Origin: Ornithodoros turicata
Lineage: Eukaryota; Arthropoda; Arachnida; Ixodida; Argasidae
Length of the DNA: 64,000 nt
Direction: 5' to 3'
NCBI RefSeq assembly: GCF_037126465.1
Contig: NC_088202.1
Span: 118,372,123-118,436,122, forward strand
Shown here: positions 34,163 to 46,530 of the stretch, piece by piece
How positions within the stretch are numbered: position 1 is the stretch's first letter
How the letters are laid out: each line of letters opens with the position of its first letter
Notes under the pieces: generated by a model
Told to the model about the DNA's origin: nothing
Seen by the model: only the letters and a program-made list of their open reading frames with translations
Databases searched by the model: none
Position numbers and translations under genes: made by a program

Positions 34163-34980
34163 ATCATACACACCAACTTGCTTGCCTCCACTTCTTATGT
34201 TCAGAGTATTAGTATTCAGCTAGTCGGATCCCGGTACGCTATCGCAGATACCGGGATAGCTGCCCTCCATTATGTGCGGAGATCCGGTATAACACTTGGT
34301 TTTAGTATACCGCGACGCTGTCGCTGAACAAACCAGTAGCTTGCTCCTTTGAAGCCGCCCGTGAAAGGAGGTTTGCAACTTTTTTTATACAAGCACAGCG
34401 TGCCACCCAATACAATAATTCCATTGATAATAATAATGGAATAAACAGCACGTGGTAATAGCAATTTCTCAGGGAAAACCAAGATGTTTTAGTGTAATCG
34501 AGTCTCGCGACAACATACAAATCGGCACAAATCATCGGCACAGGAACCAACGTATCAAGTTGTTTTGCACGTGCTATTGCACAATAAGCCGGATCATTTT
34601 GCAAAACTGAATGTCAATCTAGGTATTCGCAAGAAGAAATGTCCACTCGCGCCAAAATTCTCATTTGGCTTGTACTGGCAATAGCCGCGGTTACATGAAT
34701 GCGATATCATATAGAGTTATCGCATCTCCTCGCACCTATCAAGAAACCATTTGCAGATTTAAAGGCATCCAAAGTACTGCAAGTGTGGCATTCAAAGGTT
34801 GGTAACGCAGGAACTGGAAAAAGGTGGGTTCCTGATTTTCGAAGCCGAAACGGTGATACAGTAATGTATGTAACTAAGCAGTAAAAAGGAACAGAGGGAA
34901 ACTCGCCGATACATGAAAATGTTTTGAGCACGTCGATAAACACGCGACGTGTTCACGACCCGTTATGCACATTTCCAAGT
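34163..34980. other. no gene recognised
   Basis: No motif-bearing frame. Confidence 0.35.
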
Positions 34981-37900
34981 GGCTAATTCCAGCGAATTTC
35001 GACCAAGCAAGGAACCTGATCATCTCGATTTTTTTTTTGAAAAAATATATTCTTCAGGGGACGGGAAATGATAAAAAATGCGCCTATATCTAAGCCCCAA
35101 CCTTCAGCCATTTTCGAGGGAGAGGAGGAGAAAGAAACTGGTTTGATATCATTTTCATTATTCTAGAGTTAATCTGCTAGAAGTAGATTGTAACAATCCC
35201 ACAGGCGGTATCGCGATTTAGCTGTATTTCGGCCGGCGCTAGCAAAAAGTGTTCATCAAAACGTTACCGCGAATTTTTTATATGTTGCGCAGAAACGCTT
35301 TCCTAACACACAGAAAAAAAAAAGATTCGTATTTTTTAAAGTGACAGTGTGCACGCGCGCTGCGCGTTGCCCTTAGGCGGTAGTATCCCTAATTCAGTGA
35401 AATCAAGTATAAAACGCGGTTATGGCTCATATCCGAGTCGCTGACACCATCAATACATATCATCAGAGTTCGTATTTCCTCAAGACCGTGAGAAACCTTA
35501 TGTCTAAAGCTTTCTCACGTGCCAACCTCTTAGACCAACTTCCAACGGCTTCCAAGAGCCGCTGTTTTTGTGTTCAAAGGCACCAAGTTGAAGCTGGCCT
35601 TGACGGAGGATATTGACAGATATCGCTCGTCGCCAAAATTGGTCAAGACTGGGTCAAGCGGTTGACCCGTGTGAATGACAACGCTAAATTGTCACCACCG
35701 AAGTTTTTGCCGAGGCTGTTTCAGACTCGTCTTGTAGTCCTGACGTTTCCGCATGAGACGTGAGTTCTGCCTAGAGTTCTGCAAACGAGTCTACTGTGCA
35801 GACTATTTGCACAAGCACACGAAGAAGAAAAGCCGTACTAAGGACCTCCAGTGCGTGACTCGTGTTGAATTCCAATGGCAGAGTCGGAGCAAGTGGCAGA
35901 CTCGGCAATGGAGCGGCTTGATCTGGCCTAGAGCAAGTGATCCGAATCCGCGACTGGAACACTTGCGCCCAACTTGGAGCTTAGCCGTGGCCAATCTCCC
36001 TCGGTGGATGGCGGCCAGAGACGGAGGAAGAAGAAGGTACCCATGTTCCATTATAACGCAATGTTTTGCAACATCAATGTCCTTCTAATCTCCTAACGTT
36101 GCCATTGTAATGTCTGACTTATCGCTTCTTTCATGAAACATAATAGCCAACGTACGACGCAAAAGACTAGTTATGGCGAAGACGCGTTGCGAAGCGGCCA
36201 TGTTGGCGAAGCAGAGACAGGAAATAGGAAGCACAAGCGACAAGTGACACGTCACAGAGAGTTCAGGTTGAATCTGCCTATTTTGGCGGAGCAGTCTGGG
36301 TTGTTCCCTGGAGCGACCTTGGCTCGAATGCCGCTCCGAAGCTCCCATTGGAAGACTCCAGAACGGTTCCCAATCTGCCAATCGAACAGACTTGCTCTCG
36401 GCGGAGCAACAAAACTTGCTCCGGAGGCGCCCCGAATCTACCATTGGAATTCAACATCGGATTGGTGTTGACGCCCTGAAAGCTGTACTTGGTGCCGAAG
36501 GTGCAGGTGATATCCGGGAATCAGATGTGCTGTGCCAAAACTGCTTTGTGAACTTATGAATCACAACAACCCTCAACGTCCACATCATCCAACACCAGCA
36601 CGAAAGATGATCCGTTTTCAACGGAAGACGAAGCGATTGATGAAATCAATCGATTAATAACATCGTAAAGCATCGGCGTGACACCAGTGAGAAAGCGCAA
36701 GAGGACCTCCACATCGTATGTGAAAAGAAAGAACTCCGAAATTTCGGAAGCTCTAGGTGTCAAGGCACGTCGACAGATTTATGGCCTTAGTAGCTAATGC
36801 TTCAGAAAAACCCAAATCAAATCAAAACGTCTTCAGATTAAAGCAGCGTTCGACGTTTCCCTTCCCGGTACATTGAATAGCAACTGCCAGCTGTGCCCAG
36901 TGTTGTTGGGAAATATTAGGATGGCGAGCAAGTAAGTCACTGCAACAGCGATGCCAAATTCGTACGCTTCTTCCTGCATCGATGTCAGAGCGCGACGTCC
37001 AAGCAATCGTTCCTGAGGCCATCTCGGTACATGATTAAGAAGTCCCAGAAGTAGGTCGCGGTAAAAGATGTGTGGGCATTGCCTGACCCGTACAAGCGCA
37101 GTGCCCTGAAGGAAGATGATTTGGCGAGAGCAACGAGCTTTTATACGGTGGATAAGCTGGCCACTGCACAGTTCAAAGCCCAAGATCAAGAGATGTCGTG
37201 CACGTTAAAGGAGGAGTCCAGAAACTCACAAAAGCTAAGAGACTTGTTCAATCCGCGAAGCCTACAGAACATCTAAGAACAAGTATCCAGACATACAGTC
37301 CATTTTACTCCAATCGCCGCAAGTGGGTTAGTATTAGCCCATGCAGAGAGGAATGCGTATGCACGTACTGTACAAACAGCCATAACAGCGCCATAACCGA
37401 GTTTTTAACCTGATTTCTCTGAATCGCGTCCGCCCTTGGCGACCGTAACGCGAACCAGCTGCGGGAGAGTACCGCTTAGCGCGCGTGCACACTGTCACTT
37501 TAAAATCGAAGAGTCGCCGACAATCAAATACGAATCTCAATTTTTTTTCTGTGTGTTAGGAAAGGGTTTCTGCGCAACATATAAAAAATTCGCGGCAACT
37601 TTTTGATGGCCATTTTTTGCTTGCGCCGGCAGAAATACAGCTAAATCGCGATACCGCCTGTGGGATTACTACCAATCTCCTTCTAGCAGATTAACTCTAG
37701 AACGGTGAAAATGGTATCAACAGATAGGGTATCTAATGACAAAACGAATGGTGTAGGTTTCATTATTCTCCGATAAACGGCGTCGGTACAGGAAGGCTCC
37801 GAAAAACGGCGTTCTTCGCGTTTTCTTGCGACTATGTTGTTTTTTTACGAAAAAAGTTTCAGTTGCAAACGGGTAGGAAGAAGAAAGTGAGTTTTCCATG

Positions 37901-38162
37901 TAGTAGTGAGCTGGTGAAAAAAATTGTGGCTCTTAGAACCGCATAGTTCTCAATTGAGAAGCCCGCAAAGTAGCCGGAAACGACTGGGTCACATTTTGAC
38001 CAGTTTCTTTCTCCCCCTCTCTGGATGAAGGTTGGAAATTGCTGAAGGTTGGGGCTTAAATATAGGCGCATTTTTCATCAGTTCCCGTGCCCTGAGGAGT
38101 ATATTAAAAAAAAATGGAGATGGTCAGATTCCTTGCTTGGTCGAAATTCGCTGGAATTAGCC
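34981..38162. mobile_element. 3.2 kb foldback DNA element with long inverted arms
   Basis: The left arm 34981-35363 and right arm 37478-38162 are inverted copies. Both ends read GGCTAATTCCAGCGAATTTC inward, and the inner ends share 'cactttaaa' and the GCGCG block. The left arm lacks about 290 bp that is present in the right arm (about 37715-37990). The interior (35364-37477) has no intact gene. A decayed frame near 37070-37420 is listed separately. No target duplication was identified with confidence. Confidence 0.8.
36990..37420 (+). pseudogene. possible decayed transposon protein inside foldback element
   Basis: Pieces in different frames read F-Y-T-V-D-K near 37140, L-T-K-A-K-R-L-V near 37210 and C-V-C-T-Y-C near 37360. 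Their order recalls an uncharacterised transposon-encoded protein with a C-V-C-T-x-H motif that I have seen in invertebrates. Frames are broken and the resemblance is weak. No catalytic residues can be named. It could be the remains of the protein that once moved the element. Confidence 0.25.
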
Positions 38163-38592
38163 TCGTGCGTTCCGCAGAAAAAAAAAGCAAACGAACAACT
38201 AGCGGTCTCCCTGTTGATGCAACGAGGAGTTATGCGATAGCAGTTGTTGAGCTTATAAGAAAATGTGGGGATAATTATAAATTGCGTGTAATGATTTGCA
38301 GATATGGGTCAAATGTAACAGCGCAACTGCGATGAGTTATGATGTAATGCTAGGGAGGATAAAGCGCTCTGGGTTTTGGCGTCAAGAAAAAAAGACTTAA
38401 AATTGCACCCATAACCGTCTCGCAACGTAGTCGCCCGATGTGAAAGTGAAGAAGCCGCGAGTCCGCACTTGGTTCATCAATGAGTTTGAATGTCGCACAA
38501 CACGCAACACAACAACACGCCGTCCCCCTCGTCAACCAGACCCAACCGACCACCCCGGCAATGGTGCGTTGGTCTCTGAATGATAGGCCTTC

Positions 38593-38870
38593 AAATCACT
38601 AGTCCTTCCAAAGTTGGAATATGCAACCTCCGTGTGGGATACTGGTCACAGTACTATCCCACACTCAATAGGAACGGTACAAAACAGGGCAGCCCGATTC
38701 ATATTTGGTAATTACAACCGCCACGACAGTGTAACTGCTATGAAACATAACATCAATCACTCTCTGCTTTCCACTCTCCGAGCAATAACTCGTCTCTGTT
38801 TGTCTAACAAAATTTATTGTCATAATAATAGATAATCATTATTCCAACAGCCTACACATATCTCAGCCAC
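38593..38870 (+). pseudogene. LINE reverse transcriptase C-terminal fragment
   Basis: The frame reads L-V-L-P-K-L-E-Y-A-T-S-V-W-D, then Q-N-R-A-A-R-F-I-F-G-N-Y, then L-C-L-S-N-K-I-Y: the conserved block after the RT thumb in Jockey/CR1-like LINEs. It is cut off on both sides. The frame fails after about 38835, where a likely T-Y-I-S continuation is shifted. No poly(A) tail. Confidence 0.75.
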
Positions 38871-39088
38871 GGGCGCCGTCACTGGGGGCAAGGGGTGGCT
38901 TTGACCCCCCTGGCTTCAGCAAGTAATCATTGCCGTTGCAACACAATCGCAAATTATGATTCCTTTTATCTCTCTACGGTCCAGAAACGTAGGATTTCTG
39001 AGACAAGACAATGTAGTTGCGGGCGCAGTTGACGCACAGAATTAGATGCAGATCCCGGACCGTGAAAACCACCACACCAAATATTCTG
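38871..39088. other. no gene recognised
   Basis: Short spacer with no motif. Confidence 0.3.
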
Positions 39089-39108
39089 CCCCCCCCCCCC
39101 CCCCCCCC
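39089..39108. repeat. C20 homopolymer
   Basis: Twenty consecutive C residues. The length is likely unstable and prone to sequencing error. Confidence 0.9.
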
Positions 39109-39221
39109 GTCCGTAGTCCGAGTGAGAAAGTTGCGTGTATATGCAAGGCGCATTAAAGCTATGCAAAGTGCTCATCCCTTGTCGTTCCCTGTTTGGTTAA
39201 CCGTCGAGATAGGCTCGCACC

Positions 39222-39297
39222 CTTAACTGCCCGTATTAACCCTTTAACCATTAACCCCCTATTTAACCCCTTACCCATTAACCACCCGCATTAACCG
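39222..39297 (+). repeat. degenerate (TTAACC)-like array
   Basis: About eight copies of a TTAAC-C core with variable spacing. It does not match the TTAGG telomere repeat of arthropods. Confidence 0.6.
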
Positions 39298-40457
39298 TTT
39301 TCAAAGCAAAACTTTCTGACTTCATCCTGACTCATCAACATGAGATCGAGTCTCCCAACTGTGCCGGCGTCTACTTGACAGCACATTGACAACACGGTGA
39401 CCGACATAGTTCGCCTCAACTAGAGCCTTCTGCACAGGGAACAAAGTCTGGAAGTACACTGCGATACGTCATATATACTACAAGAAGACATGCGAATGAT
39501 TCACCACGATCCAGTCGCTACTCAAATCCATCTGGAATACATTTGGAGATGAACGATTCGCCCGATTTGCTAAATGTCTCTGCAGTTCGCTTCCCATTCG
39601 CTTTTCGAATCGGCAGAATCGATCGCTTAATTCGGGCGACGACTTGCTAAAACTCCCTATAGTGTTTGCTCTAATCCACCCAAATGTTCGATTTTCTTTT
39701 TTTTTATTTGCCTCCATGTATCTCTGCAATTCTTCATGTGGACTTTGTAAATCTTTCTGTATGCTGCTCCTATTAACATTATAACTCCCCTCTGTATGGT
39801 CTCACAGCCCTGAGGGTAGATAAATGAATAGCTGAGTTTGAATGTTGCACAACACGCCAACCTTCCACCTTCCGCCTGCATTCTCTTTTAGGAGGCCGTA
39901 AAGGAGCTCCCTGCGTGGGACGCGTGGGTGCCATGCGACTAGTGAAGTTTTTCTCTTTTTTTTTCTTACAATGGCCATCAAGTTTTCTGCGCCCATGGTT
40001 CTCGTGGCGCCATCCATCCGCCGAGCTGAGTTTTCGGCGCAGACCACAATAATTTCTGAGGAGCTAGGGCAATAATGCTATCGCAGTAAAAGTATTTCGT
40101 GCTTTTGCGGTGATGTAAATTTCTCACCGTTTCTGGAACGGTGTTGTTAAGCTAGACACTTTAGTAGCATAGCAACACGCAAGGCTCAGAGTTCGGTACA
40201 AATATCCGCCTAACCCTCGAACCGCACGTTGTTATCGTGTTGTTCTCAGGTATCGCTATTAGGTTTGGGGATCTTACTACGCAAAAAAACCCGACGTTTA
40301 GCTCGATGCTTAACCGGTGGGATGCCCTTGATGTCTTATTCTAGCGTCTGATTTATTTAGAAAAGTGATTAACCAATAACTGTACTTACGTGAAAGAATA
40401 CGTTAGCTCGTTTTTCACGCGATATTGGTTCACTCAAACAGCGCTGGTTACTCTTGA
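39298..40457. other. no gene recognised; possible LINE 3' UTR
   Basis: Around 39716-39833 the text '...ctgtatggtctcacagccctgagggtagataaatgaatag' resembles the 3' UTR end of a Jockey/CR1-type LINE. Nothing else recognised. Confidence 0.3.
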
Positions 40458-41039
40458 GTGGATACTTTCTTTCGATCTCTTTCTCTCTCTCTCTCTCTCT
40501 CTTTTTTTTCTTTTTTTTCTTTTTGTCTGCATCCGAGACCCACATGGGTTGTTGTGCCAGCATGTAAAATTGCCGACGAATTTGTTGGGAAAAATTGTTT
40601 GTTGCGTGTTTTCGATTTCCCGACGTCACACAGCTGGTTGCTAACACCGTTTCTTCTTTGTTTTTGTTGCAGTAACCCAAGTGGGTGTGCTGGGACGCCC
40701 CTTCTGTGGGCTAAGACGTCAGAGCAGAGAGTGCAGCACCTTGTAATCGCTAGTACCACATCTATCTACATGGTACAAGGAATGCCCTACGAATACGTAT
40801 GCAAGGAGTGGATTGCGCTAATTGCGAATCATACACAATTATCAACACGACAGCCTGTGGGCCCTGCTCCGCTTGACAAACATCGAAGCCTAATTAATGT
40901 GCTCACGCAACTCGAAAATCCCATCACTGGAAAAACGCCGAAGACATTTGCGATCGACAGTCTCCGATTGTCAGTGGACAGACCTCCAGAACTGTTCGAC
41001 AAGGGTTTCGAAGCTATGATACAAGAAAGAAGAGTTTGA
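40458..41039 (+). CDS. unassigned ORF, possible terminal exon
   Basis: 193 codons are open, but the first ~30 come from a (TC)n/T-rich tract (40476-40526) and are not believable protein. A good splice acceptor (pyrimidine run, then TTGCAG) ends at 40672. The part after it (40673-41039, about 122 codons) is the only stretch with ordinary composition. It contains Y-V-C-K-E-W-I-A-L-I near the middle and ends Q-E-R-R-V. I recognise no family. It could be a last exon or a transposon remnant. No poly(A) signal was seen close to the stop. Confidence 0.25.
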   Translation: MDTFFRSLSLSLSLSFFSFFSFCLHPRPTWVVVPACKIADEFVGKNCLLRVFDFPTSHSWLLTPFLLCFCCSNPSGCAGTPLLWAKTSEQRVQHLVIASTTSIYMVQGMPYEYVCKEWIALIANHTQLSTRQPVGPAPLDKHRSLINVLTQLENPITGKTPKTFAIDSLRLSVDRPPELFDKGFEAMIQERRV

Positions 41040-42270
41040 TTAAAATCCACATAACTGCTTACTACTAACAAACTACTAAACTAACTACTAAAATAGGCTT
41101 TAACACGGCTCACCACCAGTTGGCAAGGAAGAGCCTTGGACATGTACGTAACCATGGAATGTAAATCTTTTTTATTTTTACATTGTTGTGATATAATTAA
41201 ACAAGACACGAAATACAAACAACTTATAGAATACACACTGTGATTAGTCCGATAACCGTCGAACCTGGAGTCTGTACGTGGAGGCTTGAGAGATTTTTGT
41301 TTTCTTTTTGTTTCCCTCATGATTCACGGAGGATTACCGGACAATAGAAAACAAGGTAGAGGATCAATAAATAGGTTATACAACAAACTGAGGGATGTGT
41401 TTGATCATGTTTAATTGCATCATCCACTACAACGTTGCATGAGAGGAGAAATCAACGATGGCAACAGAACGTTGGAAACTTGTAAGGGTGCAGCATGGGT
41501 GTCCATGCCGATAACCGCCAATAATTTGTGCCAGCCAGTTGCACAGTGGAGTCTTCAGGGCGAAGCACGAGTCATGAGTGAAGAGTGTCACGTGAACATG
41601 ATGAGGGATAACGTGTTTTCGTTGCTGAGTAAGACAGCGTATTCCTGAGAGAACTACCACCACATTTGACTCTATTTGAGCAGTTCAACATGGTAAAACT
41701 GTTCGATATGCAATTTAATGCGTCACTGCTGAAATGGCTCTGTTTACGGACAGTTCGGAACTTAGCTCTGCCTGCCGAAAAGCGCGAACGATGCAGATAT
41801 GTGCAAGATACTACTAAAAGTATTTAAAAAAAAATACGGTACTGAATATTGACTGCAAAACATTGTTAAGATACATTACAAAATACTTGGGAATGGAAGT
41901 AATTAGATGAAGTGTGTTATTGTAATTTGGGGGAAGTAAGAAATAATATAAGAACATGCAAGATACATATAAAATACTTGAGCCTCAGTTTCTAAAAATG
42001 TCACTTCACTATGCCCACCGGCATAGTCAACCACAGGCAAAGCACACCGAAAAAACCGATCGGCACGGCGACATAACTTATGAGCGCGATAAGTCACGAT
42101 ACGTGCTATCACAATCGCCGATGGCGTGAATCCGATGTGATTGCGTTTATCCGGCAGCGTCCTTGGGATATCAATGCAAGTCTGATACGACATCGGGAAT
42201 TATTGCGATTATTGCGATCGCACTCGTGCTGTAATCATCTCGTTAGTACGGGATTGCGATCATATATAGT
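41040..42270. other. no gene recognised
   Basis: AT-rich DNA with no motif-bearing frame. Confidence 0.35.
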
Positions 42271-42415
42271 GTGGCGTCCCGCGGCGGTGGTGGCGGTGGT
42301 GGTGGTGGTGATAGGGCTTGCCGTTGTCGGCCTCACGTATGTGGGCAACGTCACGACTCACGCCCTGGGGGAATGTGCGTCCTGGGCCGACTTCTAAGGG
42401 AACTGTGCCGCGGCG
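42271..42415 (-). repeat. GGT microsatellite plus SINE fragment
   Basis: A (GGT)n tract at 42282-42309. A piece at about 42363-42410 contains 'cgtcctgggccgacttc' and 'gggaactgtgcc', the central body of the SINEs at 5791-6411 and 49450-49767. Confidence 0.5.
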
Positions 42416-44210
42416 GTGGTACACCGAACCACAATACGCGCTCACCATCAAATCACTACCTTCAATGAAGAATTTCGTGAGTACACACTCACATATTGGC
42501 TGCAGTGGGACGCTTGCCCCTTCCTCGAAGTTGAAATTGCTGACGCGGGGTATGGAAGGCTATCCACGGGCTAGTTTATCTAGTTTTTAGTTAGTTGTGT
42601 GTTGGTTTGTTATATTCGCGTGGATAGCAATAGTCATATTTTGATTTCTTTTAAGAATATCAGGGAAATTGTCCATTGCATCACTTTTCCCACAACTACA
42701 AGTGACTTTGTAGCTTACCTTGCTTTATTTGACCTACTGCAGTTCATTTAAGACGATGATATAGCATTGTGCAGACGTATGCTCGTGTTTCGCCTGTCAT
42801 TAAGGCATGGCACCACAAAATTAAGTAGCACTTCCAGCAGCTGTTCAACAAATTCGATTTAGTTGGCTCACGTTCGGGATAAATAGGTACCACCGTTAAC
42901 TGGAACGCTAGGCTCTCAGGAACGCTCCACCAGAATGATTTCTTATTTTTGAGGCTTTGGTAGCCGAAGCGTGTCACTTCGATTGTTCGACGGGAAACTA
43001 AGCAGGAAAGCATAAGCGTGGCAGGACGTAAGAGTGGGAGCGCATCTCGAAGATGAGTACACCATTGAATAGCGTTCCAATTTGGATTTACGAGCAAAAG
43101 TAAAGAACGTGACCTGTTCAGCGTTCCAACAACATATCGAGTGTCCGGAGCATTGTCCAGATAACCTGCATAACGGAAATCGGTACCAACAGTCGGAAAA
43201 GTAGATATCTGAAAGATGCATAGCGCAATGGCTGCTAAATGTTGCCATTATACAGGCACCTGGCGCATTTCTCTTTCTCTTTCGTGTACTATACGCAGTA
43301 CAATGTAACTGTTGTACCATGGCAGCTGACCTCAGCGCACTCAATTCGCATTTCACATGAGCGCTATCGTGTGTATCCTCATTCCTTTGCGTCTGCTGTA
43401 CGAGGTGCAAATGGCATTCAAGATGTCATTATTGGTTATTGCGTTCTACCTTTCTTAGCAATGAATATTGTTAGTGGTTGTGGTACAGGTCTCTCGCAAG
43501 CAATCGAAAATTTATGAGTTCGTAGCGTGTTCTACAAGGCCCAGCAGCAGTGCCCATATCTGCTGCCCTTCTGGCTTATTTTTTCCACAATGTTTTGTTT
43601 TTAACGTCATCATTTTACTTTTACTTTTAATTATACTCTCATACTGATTTCTCCACATACCCACTGTTTTTGGCGCTCTATAGCCTTTGTCGCTTTTGCG
43701 CCAAAAAAATTCCAATCAATCAATGAATCTGGCTTTTTCGACCTTTCTGTCCTGTATTCTGGGAGGGGGGTGCAAGATTTTTCGAGGAACTAGGGGTGTG
43801 TCCGTGAGGGGGGTGCTGGGACAATCCCTGAAGTGGAAGCCACTTTTGGGAAAGACGGTCATGTTCGAGGTCAGAACGCAGTACCAGAAGACGACAACTA
43901 CAAACATTCCGACAACTCTACCAACCCATGTACAAGAACACCGGCCCACACCCGCTCAGATTAATCATGGATTTAAACGCATGTGTAAGCAGCCTGTCGG
44001 GAGCTCCTTCCATCAGAAATACCATGCTGGAGCGCAGCAAGGAACAACTTGAGTGGAGGCAATAGGCCGAGAACTGATACACATGTGTGTACCAGTACAC
44101 ACATACACACTTGATGCACAAGTGTGTACCTGTCTATTGCCTTTTTATATGACCTAGCTTCCCTCCAATGGGCTACTGGCATTCGTTCCACATCTATGCT
44201 TGCAAGAGCT
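42416..44210. other. no gene recognised
   Basis: Frames at 42943-43410 (minus) and 43687-44052 (plus) are open but show no motif. Confidence 0.35.
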
Positions 44211-44440
44211 GATCCAAAGCTCCCTCTCCGGATACCTCTCGTCGCGATTTTACATTAGTTCACCGGCTGCAACTCAATGTCGCTTTTATAGCTCAGTTTC
44301 GTTGCCGCTCCTGACATGTCGGCCTTCCAAAATGCCGTCACTGTGGGGACATGGAAAGTCTGGAACACATCCTTCTTCAATTTCCGCCATGCCAAGCTTC
44401 CGGGACTGCACTTAGTGTGTCTAAACGAGCTACACTGGTG
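44211..44440 (+). pseudogene. LINE C-terminal Cys/His fragment
   Basis: One frame reads C-R-H-C-G-D-M-E-S-L-E-H-I-L-L (about 44324-44370), the C-x2-C...E-x3-H motif that closes the RNase H-type LINE protein. It matches in pattern the tails at 29.4 and 62.4 kb. The upstream part is frameshifted and no RNase H remains. Confidence 0.65.
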
Positions 44441-44655
44441 AATTTTTATTGCAGGGTTGCTTTTCTATCGTTTCCGTATTTAAAAATATATGTGAGAGAA
44501 GAACTAATGCCATGAGAGAACTGATGTTCTGAGGCTGGAACAACATAGAAGGGACAATCACATACAAAGCCTCAAGTTGCCTAAGAAATAGAGTGAGAGA
44601 GATTGACTGGTTTGTCCCTTCAGATGACGCACCCTGGAAGTCGCCGAGGAGGCGT

Positions 44656-44728
44656 GTTAGCTTAGCTCAATTGGTAGAGCCCTGGACCGGTAATCCAGAA
44701 GATGTGGGTTCGAGTCCTACAGCTGGCT
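44656..44728 (+). tRNA. tRNA-Thr(GGT)-like cloverleaf (gene or SINE head)
   Basis: All arms fold: a 7 bp acceptor (GTTAGCT/AGCTGGC with two G-U pairs), D arm GCTC/GAGC, anticodon arm CTGGA/TCCAG with loop CCGGTAA (anticodon GGT), and T arm GTGGG/CCTAC with TTCGAGT. TTTT follows at about 44733, a Pol III stop. Eukaryotes normally read Thr ACC codons with AGT, so a GGT tRNA suggests a tRNA-derived repeat or pseudogene rather than a working gene. Confidence 0.5.
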
Positions 44729-45047
44729 AACCTTTTCAGTGACTTTCATCTTTCAACTAATGCCATTTTCGCGGGCGGGTTATGCGGACAGGCGGACCTC
44801 CTGTGGGAAAGTCCATGTAAGTACTGAACGACTAATTACTTAAAATTCATTAACCAACCTTTTAATTATATGTTTTCGGAAAAATGGAGGAAATCATTAC
44901 TTGAATCCAACCACTTTAAAAAATGATGAAACGAGTTCGTACTTTGAGATATATATCGTCAAATTTTCATACGCAAATGAGCCGAAACGAAAACTACGCA
45001 TTTCTCGCTAACTAACTCTCGCTAACTTTTAACTAAACAACAGGAAG
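44729..45047. other. no gene recognised
   Basis: AT-rich sequence that may be the body of a SINE headed by the tRNA-like sequence. Confidence 0.3.
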
Positions 45048-45708
45048 GTGAGAATCGAGCACGTATTTAAATTTTGTAACCCTCTGTGGTATTCCTTGTT
45101 ATTTCGATGCAAAGACGTGTTAGACGCGACAATGAGGTCTGCGAATCTCGACAAACTGGGCAATACTGTCAGCAAGAATGGTAGCAACTACACTATTGGG
45201 ATCGGTACAGTAAAGGCTAGACATGCAAACTGCATACCTTCCAAATGAGGTAAAAAGCTCTTTGTTCAATGATGTTGTGCCATCGTACCTGTTCCTTCAT
45301 TTAAATGCGAGATCGATGAGAGCCAAACATGATAGTTTATCCCTATTGCTTGACGCTCTGTCCGTAAATATTGATGTTCTTATGATCACAGACACAGAGA
45401 CATGGTACAAATTTGGTCATGACTTTTTCCTTTTCCCTAACTATAATCATATTGTTTTCAACCGCCAAAGCTCCACTGTCGGTGGGGTGGCTATGCTATT
45501 TCGCTCAAATTCCTTCAACTTGCTGCGTGAATTTTGTATATCCAATTCAGATTGTGAAATACTATGTGTGAAGTACAAAAACGAAATACTTGCCGTTGTT
45601 TATCGCCCTCCGCAAGGTAGTGTCCCAACGTTCCTCGAACAGCTTGAGTTAACTTTTTCCTATGCATGTGACAATAAATGTCGTTTGTTTCTAAGTGGTG
45701 ACATTAAT
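45048..45708 (+). pseudogene. CR1-like LINE, part 1: endonuclease domain
   Basis: The AP-endonuclease-like domain opens with L-N-A-R-S-M-R near 45301 and has T-D-T-E-T-W near 45390 (catalytic Glu), Y-R-P-P-Q-G near 45600 and S-G-D-I-N near 45696. It breaks off exactly after the Asn codon at 45706-45708. The next in-frame residues occur at 54355, after an 8641 bp insertion. The upstream frame 45048-45248 may be the LINE leader or a remnant of ORF1. Nicks target DNA for LINE insertion by family knowledge. Confidence 0.85.
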
Positions 45709-46530
45709 GTTATGGTCTCACTCCCCTCTTAAAAAGAGGCAACTTTGTACCAGACCTGTAGCTATCCTTTTCGTCTGTTGGTGGTGAAACTGGTGCCATT
45801 CGGAAGCTATGATTCTTGACTCAGGGGGACCGTCTTCCGATTTTCATCAAGGCATGCGGTTGCGGCGCCACAAGGCCTGGAACATGCCAATATCTCTTAT
45901 TATGGGTGGTCTTTGTACGAATCTGGAGCAAAAGCGAGAGCAGGTAGTGGCGCACAATTTGTTGCGTTGTGTTGTTCTGTGATACGTGGAGGGTGGACCG
46001 TCTCGCTCTTATTGATATATGACGCCGATAATACGGAAGCGCCTTCAGAAAAACATGAAAAAAAATGCCTTTCTTTGGCTTCCTGTTTCGAGGTGTTCTA
46101 ATGTCACCACACCAGCCTAGAAGTGGCAGTAGATGGACAATTATGCGCAAAACAATTGCTGAAAATTTCAGCATGATTGGAAGAGCACAGCGCAGGTTAT
46201 TACGTTCCCAAGCCATTCCAAAACATTCCGACCAAACCGAAACTATACGGGATTTTCGGTGGCCACATCGTGGCGGAGCATGTGACTACCGTGTGATCAA
46301 CTCCAGTATTCTGCGAAAGGTGGCGCTTGCGTCACTTGTGTTGGTTACGTCACGTTGGTTGCGTACTGCTCTGGCTGTGCCGCTGTGCAGCGGGACGCGT
46401 TCATCCACGCCGTGTTGACAGGTGCTGACTGTCGTGTTCTGATATGAACTGTTGATAGTGCGGTAGGCTGCATGTTCATAGTATCGTTGCTGCTGCCGCT
46501 TCGCACAAACTGGAAACGCGCGGCGATGAC

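Noticed and set aside
42943..43410. 155-codon minus ORF
   Set aside because: No recognisable domain; Cys/Ser-rich chance frame.
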